22,450 bases of DNA, taken from positions 1 through 22,450 of the IMG/VR virus record IMGVR_UViG_3300008114_000624. One strand, 5' to 3'. This DNA comes from a virus. Shown in pieces: positions 11,518 through 18,649 of this stretch (its first letter is position 1; every line of letters begins with the position of its first letter). Made by a program: the position numbers and the translations under genes. The notes below the pieces were generated by a model, which searched no databases, had not been told where the DNA came from, and saw only the letters and a program-made list of their open reading frames with translations.

Positions 11518-11789
11518 TGACTTTAAAGAAATATCAGAATCCTAAAGGTGGATTAAATGAGGCTGGCAGAAAACACTTTGAAAGCAAAGAGGGTGGTAAC
11601 TTACAGTCTCCAGTCAAGAGTGGTACAAATCCTAGGCGCGTGTCTTTTGCTGCTCGTTTTGGTGGAATGGATGGTCCGTTAGTAGATGACAAGGGTAGAC
11701 CAACCAGATTAAAGTTAGCATTAAAAGCATGGGGATTTGGTAGTAAAGAAGCAGCAAGAAATTTTGCAAATAAAAATAAGAAAGATTAA
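11517..11789 (+). CDS. DUF6321-like small basic protein (90 aa)
   Basis: A 90-residue basic protein matching a phage family I recall as DUF6321: NPKGGLNEAGRKHFESKEGG at residues 8-27, NPRRVSFAARFGGMDGP at 38-54, and PTRLKLALKAWGFGSKEAAR around 62-81. It is small, soluble and Arg/Lys-rich. Such proteins lie beside terminase and portal genes and may bind DNA, but their function is not known. The start overlaps the previous stop as TAATG, and the portal gene begins 2 bases after its end. Confidence 0.65.
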   Translation: MTLKKYQNPKGGLNEAGRKHFESKEGGNLQSPVKSGTNPRRVSFAARFGGMDGPLVDDKGRPTRLKLALKAWGFGSKEAARNFANKNKKD

Positions 11790-11791
11790 TT

Positions 11792-13372
11792 ATGGCAGAG
11801 ATGATGAGATTATCCGCTGAAGATGTTTTAAAAAGACATGATAAAGCGCTAACAAAAAAAGAAGATTTTAGATCTTTATACGAAGAATGTTATGAGTTTG
11901 CATTGCCACAACGTAATCTTTATGACGGATATTACGAAGGTAAAGTAGGCGGTCAAAAGAAAATGAATCGTGTGTTTGATTCTACAGCCATTAATTCTAC
12001 ACAACGCTTTGCTAATCGTATGCAATCTGGCATATTCCCACCACAACGTAAGTGGTGCAGACTTGAACCAGGACCAGATATTCCTGAAGATCGCAAAGAA
12101 GAAGCACAAGCAGCATTAGATATTTACTCAGATAAACTATTTGCATCATTAAAGCAATCAAACTTTGATATTGCTATTGGTGAGTTCTTGCTTGATCTAT
12201 CTGTAGGTACTGCTGTGATGATGGTACAACCAGGTGATGACATTAATCCACTTAACTTCATTCCTGTGCCACAATTCTTAGTATCATTTGAAGAAGGTGC
12301 TAATGGTCAAGTAGACAATGTATATAGACGTATGCGCCTTAAAGGCGAGTCTATTATGCGTCAATGGCCAGATGCAGTTATTCCAGATGACTTACAAAAG
12401 AAGATTGACCAAAAGCCAACAGACGATTTAGAATTTATTGAAGCTACTATCTTAGATCAAAAGCGTGGTGATTTTTGTTATCACGTTATTCATAAAGAAT
12501 CTAAAACAGAGTTAGTTTATAGACGTATGGTAGAAAGCCCATGGATTGTATCACGCTATGCAAAAGTAGCTGGTGAGATTTATGGTCGTGGTCCATTAAT
12601 TACTGCATTGCCAGACATCAAGACGCTCAATAAAACATTAGAACTATTACTTAAAAATGCATCATTAGCTATTGCTGGTGTATATACCGCAGCAGATGAT
12701 GGCGTATTAAATCCTAACACAGTGAAGATTATACCTGGCGCTATTATTCCTGTTGCAAGGAATGGCGGTCCACAAGGTGAATCATTGAAACCATTGCCAA
12801 GAGCTGGTGACTTTAATGTATCTCAAATCATTATGAATGATTTACGCATGAGCATTAAGCGTATTTTATTAGATGAGTCTTTACCACCAGACAACATGTC
12901 AGCACGTTCAGCTACGGAAGTGGTAGAGCGAATGAAAGAGTTATCACAAAATCTAGGATCAGCTTTTGGCAGACTGATTAATGAAACTATGATACCATTA
13001 GTTACTAAGATTTTAAGAGTAATGGATGAGCGCGGTCTTATTGATCTACCTCTTAAAGTCAATGGTCTTGAAATTAAAGTGTCAGCAGTTGCACCATTAG
13101 CTATGGCTCAAAGCATGGAAGATGTACAGAACGTATTGCAGTTTGCACAAATTGTTCAAGGTGCTGGACCACAAGCTCAGATGACATTGAAAACAGATGC
13201 TATGATGGACTTCATTGCTGAGAAGTTAGGTATCCCACAAAAGATACGTAACACTCAAGAAGAACGTATGATGATGACTCAACAAATGGCTGAAGCTGCA
13301 CAACAAGTAGCTCAACAAAATCCAGAAGCAGTACCTGGTATGGTAGAAGCTGCAACTAAGGGGATGATGTAA
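11792..13372 (+). CDS. Portal protein (head-to-tail connector)
   Basis: A 526-residue protein of the T7-like head-to-tail connector family, which forms the 12-subunit ring through which DNA is packaged and leaves. Typical features: LYEECYEFALPQRNLYDG near residues 28-45, VFDSTAINSTQRFANRMQSG near 61-80, FPPQRKWCRLEPGP following it, a central beta-rich wing (80-300), LLLKNASLAIAG near 285-296, and a helical C-terminal crown ending in Gln/Met-rich ERMMMTQQMAEAAQQ. Length fits complete members (about 500-540). Its stop overlaps the next start as TAATG. Confidence 0.92.
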   Translation: MAEMMRLSAEDVLKRHDKALTKKEDFRSLYEECYEFALPQRNLYDGYYEGKVGGQKKMNRVFDSTAINSTQRFANRMQSGIFPPQRKWCRLEPGPDIPEDRKEEAQAALDIYSDKLFASLKQSNFDIAIGEFLLDLSVGTAVMMVQPGDDINPLNFIPVPQFLVSFEEGANGQVDNVYRRMRLKGESIMRQWPDAVIPDDLQKKIDQKPTDDLEFIEATILDQKRGDFCYHVIHKESKTELVYRRMVESPWIVSRYAKVAGEIYGRGPLITALPDIKTLNKTLELLLKNASLAIAGVYTAADDGVLNPNTVKIIPGAIIPVARNGGPQGESLKPLPRAGDFNVSQIIMNDLRMSIKRILLDESLPPDNMSARSATEVVERMKELSQNLGSAFGRLINETMIPLVTKILRVMDERGLIDLPLKVNGLEIKVSAVAPLAMAQSMEDVQNVLQFAQIVQGAGPQAQMTLKTDAMMDFIAEKLGIPQKIRNTQEERMMMTQQMAEAAQQVAQQNPEAVPGMVEAATKGMM

Positions 13373-13635
13373 TGGCTGGATGGGAAGATTTAGATCAAGC
13401 ACTTCCGTTAGATGTAAGAGATGTAGCACAAGCAAGAGAAGATTTAGATAGATTAGCATTAAGAGTTTTTGGTAGTGATGACGGACAAAAGTTATTAGCA
13501 TGGTTACGTCAAACAGTTTTAGAGCAACCAGTTGCTTTGCCTGGTAGCGACTCAAGTTATGCGTACTATCGTGAAGGTCAAAATAGTATTGTGAGAGATA
13601 TTGAAGCAAAGTTAATTAGAGCAAGGAAAATGTAA
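13372..13635 (+). CDS. Bbp19-family small phage protein (87 aa)
   Basis: An 87-residue protein resembling Bordetella phage BPP-1 Bbp19 and its relatives: a helical start with REDLDRLALRVFGSDDGQKL, then LAWLRQTVLEQPVALPGSD, and YAYYREGQNSIVRDIEAKL, the family's conserved ReGqn helix. It stands between portal and scaffold and is assumed to assist head or tail assembly; its role is not established. It is coupled at both ends by TAATG start-stop overlaps. Confidence 0.75.
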   Translation: MAGWEDLDQALPLDVRDVAQAREDLDRLALRVFGSDDGQKLLAWLRQTVLEQPVALPGSDSSYAYYREGQNSIVRDIEAKLIRARKM

Positions 13636-14426
13636 TGATAGACGACAACATCGAGCCTAGTGGTAATGAGGAAGCATCTCAAGAAACTGGCCTACTCGAC
13701 AGTGCATCAGTTGAAACAGAAGCAGTAGAATCAAATCCGCAAAAAACAGAAATATCACATCTTGAAGCATCAGATGAAGATGATGATAGTCCTTTAGAAC
13801 GACCCGATTGGTGGCCAGAGAATTTCTGGAAAAAAGATGAAGCAGAGCCAGACTTACAGGCTATGGCTAAATCTTGGGGCGATCTAAGAAAACAAATCTC
13901 ACAAGGCAAACATAAGGCACCAGCAGATGGTAACTATGATGTAGCCGCATTTAAAGATATTCCAGCAGAAGATCCCGTACGAAATCACGTACTATCTTGG
14001 GCTAAAGAATATGGTGTAAGTCAAGCAGCTTTAGATACTTTAGTGGGTAAAGTTGTTGAGATGGGATTTGAAGCTAATCAAACTAGCTCTGTTAATTTAG
14101 CAGAAGAAAAGAAAGCACTTGGTCCTAATGCCGATGCCCGTATTAATGGCATGGTTAAGTGGGCTAGTGGTTTAGTTAATAAAGGTATTTGGGGTAAAGA
14201 TGACTTTGAGGAGTTTAAATACATGGGTGGTACTGCAAAAGGTATCGCTGCATTAGAGAAACTTCGTGGTGCTTATGAAGGTCGTGTACCTACAGATAGC
14301 GCTCCAGTTCAAGGCGCTGTATCCAAAGAAGAACTCTACGCTATGGTCGGAGATCCTAAGTATCAAACAGATCCTGGCTTTAGAAAGAAAGTAGAAAGAA
14401 TGTTTGAATCTAATTTTGGTTCATAG
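13635..14426 (+). CDS. Scaffold (capsid assembly) protein
   Basis: A 263-residue acidic, low-complexity protein with no aromatic-rich core at the start (many Glu, Ser, Asp up to residue 55), a conserved RPDWWPENFWKKDEAEPDL at 57-75, MAKSWGDLRKQISQGKHKAP near 77-96, and helical AKEYGVSQAALDTLVGKVV segments. The layout and position between connector and capsid match phage scaffolds, which build the prohead and are then released. The basic C-terminus (FRKKVERMFE) would bind the capsid. A strong terminator follows the gene. Confidence 0.8.
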   Translation: MIDDNIEPSGNEEASQETGLLDSASVETEAVESNPQKTEISHLEASDEDDDSPLERPDWWPENFWKKDEAEPDLQAMAKSWGDLRKQISQGKHKAPADGNYDVAAFKDIPAEDPVRNHVLSWAKEYGVSQAALDTLVGKVVEMGFEANQTSSVNLAEEKKALGPNADARINGMVKWASGLVNKGIWGKDDFEEFKYMGGTAKGIAALEKLRGAYEGRVPTDSAPVQGAVSKEELYAMVGDPKYQTDPGFRKKVERMFESNFGS

Positions 14427-14448
14427 TAAGACTCCGTAGTTCGCGTTT

Positions 14449-14473
14449 GACCCACTTCGGTGGGTCTTTTTTT
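14449..14473 (+). terminator. Strong intrinsic terminator after the scaffold gene
   Basis: GACCCAC (14449-14455), UUCG tetraloop (14456-14459), GTGGGTC (14460-14466), then seven T (14467-14473). This is a textbook intrinsic terminator and ends or reduces the packaging/portal/scaffold transcript before the capsid gene. Confidence 0.9.
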
Positions 14474-14491
14474 GCCTAAAACGCAAAATAC

Positions 14492-14520
14492 TTGCACAAA
14501 TTTGTAAAATATGCTAAAAA
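14492..14520 (+). promoter_or_regulatory. Possible capsid promoter
   Basis: TTGCAC (14492-14497; four of six) and TAAAAA (14515-14520; four of six), 17 bases apart. It directly follows a strong terminator, so a promoter is expected here for capsid expression. The -10 match is weak. Confidence 0.35.
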
Positions 14521-14630
14521 CCATACAAGGCTAATTGCATTCGCAACCCTTCACACAAGTCGTCTTGTCGTTTGGCTATCGTAAATAGCAAGCACTGGCC
14601 CAGGTTTTGTCTGGCTAACCAAAGCGATAA
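14521..14630 (+). other. Capsid leader with several small hairpins
   Basis: Between the terminator and the open capsid frame lie stem-loops TTGC/GCAA (14535-14546), ACAAG/CTTGT (14555-14568) and CCAG/CTGG (14600-14614). No ribosome binding site and no ATG connected in frame to the capsid sequence are present. It ends in TAA (14628-14630), in frame with the capsid. Confidence 0.4.
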
Positions 14631-15389
14631 ACTTTATTTTTATCAATCGGTGTTGAAGGCTCAGTAGTAAAATTTCCTAAAGTAGGCAGAGGCGTTGCTA
14701 CTTTAAGAATCCCACAAACAGATGTATCACCATTGAATGCTGGCTGGAGTCAAGTAACTGCTACTTTAGCAGACTGGAATGCAGCAGAATATTCTGACAT
14801 CTTTATGCAACAAAAAGTAAACTTTGACGAAAGACAAGAGTTAGTACAATTAGTATCTAACGCTATCGGTCGTAGACAAGATCAAATGATTATTGATGCG
14901 CTTGTAAACTCATCAACATCATTAACAGTGTCTAACGATATCGGTGGTTCAGACACTAACCTAAGCGTAGCAAAACTACGTGAAGCTAAACGTCTATTAG
15001 ACAAAAACAACGTACCACCAGAAGGTCGTCACATTGTTCTTCATGGTAACAGCTTGGCTTCATTACTTTCAGAAACAGCAGTAACTTCTTCTGACTTTAA
15101 TACAGTTAAAGCTCTCGTAGCTGGTGAATTAAATACTTTCTTAGGCTTTACATTCCATTTATTGGGTGATCGCTCAGAAGGTGGTTTACCAATTGATGGT
15201 TCTTTAGATCGTAAAGTTTTTGCTTTCCATAAAGACGCTGTTGGTTACGCAGAAGGTATCGCTCCTCGCACAGAAATCAATTACATTCCAGAAAAAACTT
15301 CATTCCTTGTGAATGCTGTATTCTCTGCGACTGCAACTGCTATCGATGCTGAGGGTATTGTTCAACTCACATGCCGCGAATCAGCATAA
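14631..15389 (+). CDS. Major capsid protein, 5' end missing
   Basis: In frame from 14631 to 15389 (252 codons) runs a phage capsid-like protein: EGSVVKFPKVGRGVATLRI near codons 9-27, then ATLADWNAAEYSDIFMQQ, NFDERQELVQLVSNAIGRRQ, and a beta-rich C-terminal half ending TCRESA. Phages I remember start this protein with 30-40 more residues. Here a stop codon (14628) lies just upstream, no ATG or GTG exists in frame before the conserved part, and the first TTG (14733) lies inside the fold. So the beginning of the gene appears deleted. As the main head subunit it would be essential, which makes this striking. Confidence 0.7.
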   Translation, partial: TLFLSIGVEGSVVKFPKVGRGVATLRIPQTDVSPLNAGWSQVTATLADWNAAEYSDIFMQQKVNFDERQELVQLVSNAIGRRQDQMIIDALVNSSTSLTVSNDIGGSDTNLSVAKLREAKRLLDKNNVPPEGRHIVLHGNSLASLLSETAVTSSDFNTVKALVAGELNTFLGFTFHLLGDRSEGGLPIDGSLDRKVFAFHKDAVGYAEGIAPRTEINYIPEKTSFLVNAVFSATATAIDAEGIVQLTCRESA

Positions 15390-15406
15390 TTTAAGGAGAT
15401 TAAAAC

Positions 15407-15682
15407 ATGGCTTATTCATCAACTGGTTTAAACTCTGCTGGCGGTCAATCAAAAGCTGGTAATGCTCCACAAATTTGGACATATACTAGTGCTGATGCAA
15501 TCGCTACAGTAAACACAGCTGCTTACTTTAATGATGCTTCTTCACTTTTAAAAGTGGGCGACATCATTTTTGTTTACGATTCAGCAACTCCTACAATGAG
15601 CATTGTATTTGTATTATCAAATGCATCTGGCGTTGTAGACGTATCTGATGGTTTAACAGTAACAGCAACAGATACAGATTAA
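15407..15682 (+). CDS. Small capsid-decoration-like protein (91 aa)
   Basis: A 91-residue, Thr/Val/Ala-rich, beta-sheet protein that follows the capsid gene in the same orientation, with a strong AAGGAG 8 bases before ATG. It contains an Ala-Thr-Val-Asn repeat region (VNTAAYFNDASSLLKVGDII) and ends VTATDTD, a pattern common in small podovirus proteins after the capsid. It could be a minor head or cement protein. Its tight coupling to the capsid and the terminator-like hairpin behind it suggest a capsid expression unit. Confidence 0.6.
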   Translation: MAYSSTGLNSAGGQSKAGNAPQIWTYTSADAIATVNTAAYFNDASSLLKVGDIIFVYDSATPTMSIVFVLSNASGVVDVSDGLTVTATDTD

Positions 15683-15710
15683 TAGTCTGTATTGCAGTAA
15701 GTAACTTGGG

Positions 15711-15743
15711 TAGGGCGGGTGTTTTGCACTCGCCTTATTCTTA
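15711..15743 (+). terminator. Terminator-like hairpin after the capsid unit
   Basis: Arms 15711-15721 and 15727-15737 pair over 11 positions including two G-U wobbles, with a 5-base loop (TTTTG), followed by TTCTTA (weak T-run). It lies between the decoration gene and tail tubular A, and probably lowers read-through. Confidence 0.65.
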
Positions 15744-15759
15744 CATTTGGAGATAGAGT

Positions 15760-16374
15760 ATGGCAGCTGGAGATTCAGCATTATCAGTTTGTTCTGATTC
15801 ACTATTAATGTTAGGTGCTAAACCTATTGCGTCTTTTACCGAAGGCACAGATGAAGCGTCTATATGCGATAGACTATATCCAGATATTAGAGACCAAGCA
15901 TTATCAACATATCCATGGTCTTTTTCATTTAAGAAAGTTCAATGTGCTAGACTGGTCACTACACCAGTTACCGAATACAAATACGAATATCAACTACCTT
16001 CTGATCGCATAAACTCACCAAGAGCAGTCTATGATGCTAATGAAGTAGGATCTCCTGTACGCAATGCATACAGAATCATGGGAGATAAAGTGCTAACAGA
16101 TTATGAAGAAGTATGGGTAGATTATCAATACTCAGTACCAGAATCATCAATGCCAACATATTTTGTTCAACTGCTTAAATATATACTTGCATGGCATTTA
16201 TCTGTGCCTATTACAGATCAAACAGAAAAGGCTGGATATTGGCAAACTGTTGCTGTAGGTACACCAGGAGAAAATGGTCGTGGTGGCTACATGAGACAAG
16301 CTATGAATATTGATGGCCAAGGACAACCAGTAAACGCAATACAAGACTTCTCATTGATTAATGTGAGATACTAA
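15760..16374 (+). CDS. Tail tubular protein A-like (204 aa)
   Basis: A 204-residue protein with the layout of podovirus tail tubular protein A (T7 gp11-like): an N-terminal helical part with SVCSDSLLMLGAKPI and ICDRLYPDIRDQALSTYPWS, then a beta core with YEYQLPSDRINSP and WVDYQYSVPESSMPTYF, and a helical LLKYILAWHLSVPITDQT. It bridges portal and nozzle. GGAGATAG lies before the ATG at 15760. It is intact, unlike the neighbouring tail gene. The stop overlaps the start of tail tubular B (TAATG). Confidence 0.82.
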   Translation: MAAGDSALSVCSDSLLMLGAKPIASFTEGTDEASICDRLYPDIRDQALSTYPWSFSFKKVQCARLVTTPVTEYKYEYQLPSDRINSPRAVYDANEVGSPVRNAYRIMGDKVLTDYEEVWVDYQYSVPESSMPTYFVQLLKYILAWHLSVPITDQTEKAGYWQTVAVGTPGENGRGGYMRQAMNIDGQGQPVNAIQDFSLINVRY

Positions 16375-17582
16375 TGGCTCGTTTTGTAACCATTCAAACT
16401 AACTTTACTGCGGGTGAAATAGATCCACTATTACGCTCACGTATAGATATTAAATCATATGAGAATGGTTTAGAGACTGCTCAGAATGTATTATGCCAAC
16501 CACAAGGTGGCATTACTAGACGCAGTGGCTTACGTTATATCAATGCATTGCCAAATTCAGGCACAGAATCTGCTGCCAATGGTGTGCGATTAGTAGCTTT
16601 TGAGTTCTCAACATCAGATAGTTATATGCTTGCATTTACACATAATCGTATGCATGTATATAAGAATGGCGCATTAATTACAAACATCAATGGATCTGGC
16701 AATAGTTATCTTGATACATCAGGCGTATCATTATCATCAGCTAGATTAGCTAATATGTGCTGGACACAATCTGCTGACACACTTATTGTTGTACATGAAG
16801 ATTTAGCGCCAATAAAAATTGTACGTGGTGGCACAGACGCTACATGGACTGCATCTGCTATTTCATTTGACAGTATTCCTAAATATGCATTTACATTAAG
16901 CGTATCTAATCCAGCTGGTACATTAACGCCATCAGCTGTATCAGGTAAAGTGACACTTACTGCATCATCATCTGTATTCTCTGCTGGCTCTGTAGGACAA
17001 TATATTAATGTTATTCCGCAAGGCAGAGCTAAGATTGTTCAATATACAAGCGGTACAGTAGTCAATGCTATTACTGAATTTCCATTCTTTAATACATCAG
17101 CTATTGCTAATGGTAATTGGGAATTAGAATCTGGCTACGAAAATGTATGGTCAGCTGGAAAAGGATGGCCTAGAACAGTAACATTCCACCAAGGTCGTTT
17201 ATACTTTGGCGGATCTAAATCAAGACCATCTACAGTATGGGGATCTAAAGTTGGTATTTTCTTTGACTTTGAAGGCACAGAAGGTTTAGATGATGACTCA
17301 GTAGAAGCAACATTAGATACTAATACATTTAATGCGATTACAGATATTATCTCTGGTCGTGATTTAATGATCTTTACAACGGGTGGTGAGTTCTATGTAC
17401 CACAACAAGGCTTAGAGCCAATCACACCTACGTCATTCTTTGTGTCTACTACAGGTCGTGCTGGTAGTAACATATTCAATTATGCGATCACAGAATGTTA
17501 TAGCCCCATCAGAGTTTGTAACTGCGGGTGGCGAGTTTTTAGATGTTGGCGTAGACATTACTACTATTTATGTCGTAGTTAA
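16374..17582 (+). CDS. Tail tubular protein B-like (nozzle), N-terminal fragment (frame-shifted)
   Basis: A 402-residue frame in which the first ~366 residues are the N-terminal part of a podovirus tail nozzle: ARFVTIQTNFTAGEIDPLLR near residues 2-21, the QNVLCQPQGGITRRSGLRYI segment next, and GRLYFGGSKSRPSTVWGSK near 282-300, TTGGEFYVPQQGLEPITPTS near 338-357. After GRAGSN (about 366, position 17473) the protein turns into unrelated Cys/Arg-rich residues to a stop at 17582, while the true continuation is in another frame (next entry). It begins by TAATG coupling to tail tubular A. Confidence 0.7.
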   Translation: MARFVTIQTNFTAGEIDPLLRSRIDIKSYENGLETAQNVLCQPQGGITRRSGLRYINALPNSGTESAANGVRLVAFEFSTSDSYMLAFTHNRMHVYKNGALITNINGSGNSYLDTSGVSLSSARLANMCWTQSADTLIVVHEDLAPIKIVRGGTDATWTASAISFDSIPKYAFTLSVSNPAGTLTPSAVSGKVTLTASSSVFSAGSVGQYINVIPQGRAKIVQYTSGTVVNAITEFPFFNTSAIANGNWELESGYENVWSAGKGWPRTVTFHQGRLYFGGSKSRPSTVWGSKVGIFFDFEGTEGLDDDSVEATLDTNTFNAITDIISGRDLMIFTTGGEFYVPQQGLEPITPTSFFVSTTGRAGSNIFNYAITECYSPIRVCNCGWRVFRCWRRHYYYLCRS

Positions 17583-18138
17583 ACGTACAATTAGTGGTAC
17601 TGCTCAATACTATGTAGAACGATTTGACCATACATTATTAACTGATAGTGCTAAAACAGGTGGTGTAGCATCAACAGTGTCTATGTCTCATGTAATAGGC
17701 AAAGAAGTTAATGTATTATTAGATGGTATTGTACAAGCCAACCAAACAGTTCCTGGAGGTGGTACAGTAACATTTCCTAGGGCATCTGCATCATCTTATG
17801 AGGTAGGATTGCCTATTGTTGTACAAGCAACAACTATGCCAATTGACTTAAAGATACAGTCTGGTACACGATTAGGCTTTAAAAAGCGTATTGTTGAAGT
17901 TAATGCATTAGTCTATGAAACACAGAATATGGTCATTAATGGCATAGAAGTACCATTTAGATCATTTGACACAGCATCAACATTAGATGCTGATGTACCA
18001 GATTATACAGGCACTAAAGTATTACATGGCATTTTAGGGTATAGTAATGAAGCAAAGATTACAATTACTCAAAACGCACCATTGAAATTAACATTATTAG
18101 GTTTAGAATATAAAGTAGGAGTCCATCAAGGAACATAA
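17482..18138 (+). CDS. Tail tubular protein B-like (nozzle), C-terminal fragment
   Basis: From ATG 17482 (frame open from further upstream) the sequence continues the tail nozzle protein: RSQNVIAPSEFVTAGGEF, YVVVKRTISGTAQYYVERFD and further beta-rich stretches. In homologues this part is preceded by a segment ending about A-Y-x-L-L-R-S-Q, which I see as TYSIMRSQ near 17473-17495. A piece of about 90-100 residues between GRAGSN and this point is missing compared to my memory of the family. Without it the nozzle would not fold normally. Confidence 0.65.
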   Translation: MRSQNVIAPSEFVTAGGEFLDVGVDITTIYVVVKRTISGTAQYYVERFDHTLLTDSAKTGGVASTVSMSHVIGKEVNVLLDGIVQANQTVPGGGTVTFPRASASSYEVGLPIVVQATTMPIDLKIQSGTRLGFKKRIVEVNALVYETQNMVINGIEVPFRSFDTASTLDADVPDYTGTKVLHGILGYSNEAKITITQNAPLKLTLLGLEYKVGVHQGT

Positions 18139-18140
18139 TT

Positions 18141-18647
18141 ATGTCAGCAGCCATACCTTTTATTAAAGCAGCAGCTCCATATATATCAGCAGCTAGTTCA
18201 GCGTTTAGTGCGTTTTCAAGCTTTTCTCAAGGGAAAAGCCAACAAGCTATGTATAACCTACAAGCTATGCAGACAAAAGCTGATTCTGCTCGCAAAGCAC
18301 TTCAATACGAAGAAAGAGCTAATGAGACATTGCGTAAAGTTACAGCAGCTAATGCTGCTAATGCATCCCGTAGATATGCTGGCGGTGTATTAGGGCTTGA
18401 AGGATCAGCTAAATTAGTTGAAACAATGAATTTAAAAGAAGCTGGCAGAGACTTTATGGCGGATATTAGCAATGCGTCTAATGCGCTTATGACTGGATCA
18501 ACACAAGCAGATATATTTGGAACAGCTGGAAAAATTGCTGCAAGAGGAGGTTTGCTTGATGCTGCTGGTAAACTTGCCACTGGAGCATATGAATTTAGTA
18601 AAGTTATTATACCAAAAGAAAAAACAGAAGAACCACCTAAGGCTTAA
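18141..18647 (+). CDS. Internal virion protein-like (168 aa)
   Basis: A 168-residue, Ala- and Ser-rich helical protein (AAAPYISAASSAFSAFSSF near residues 10-28; KADSARKALQYEERANETLR near 46-65; NAANASRRYAGGVLGLEGSA near 71-90). It follows tail tubular B and precedes two large helical virion genes, the position of the T7 gp14-like ejection protein. An amphipathic, Ala-rich helix could insert into the host membrane at infection, which is inference. AAGGA lies 9 bases before the ATG. Confidence 0.55.
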   Translation: MSAAIPFIKAAAPYISAASSAFSAFSSFSQGKSQQAMYNLQAMQTKADSARKALQYEERANETLRKVTAANAANASRRYAGGVLGLEGSAKLVETMNLKEAGRDFMADISNASNALMTGSTQADIFGTAGKIAARGGLLDAAGKLATGAYEFSKVIIPKEKTEEPPKA

Positions 18648-18649
18648 CT

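Noticed and set aside
17440-17500. Self-splicing intron or intein as cause of the tail gene break
   Set aside because: Sequence is missing, not inserted; there is no extra block between the fragments.
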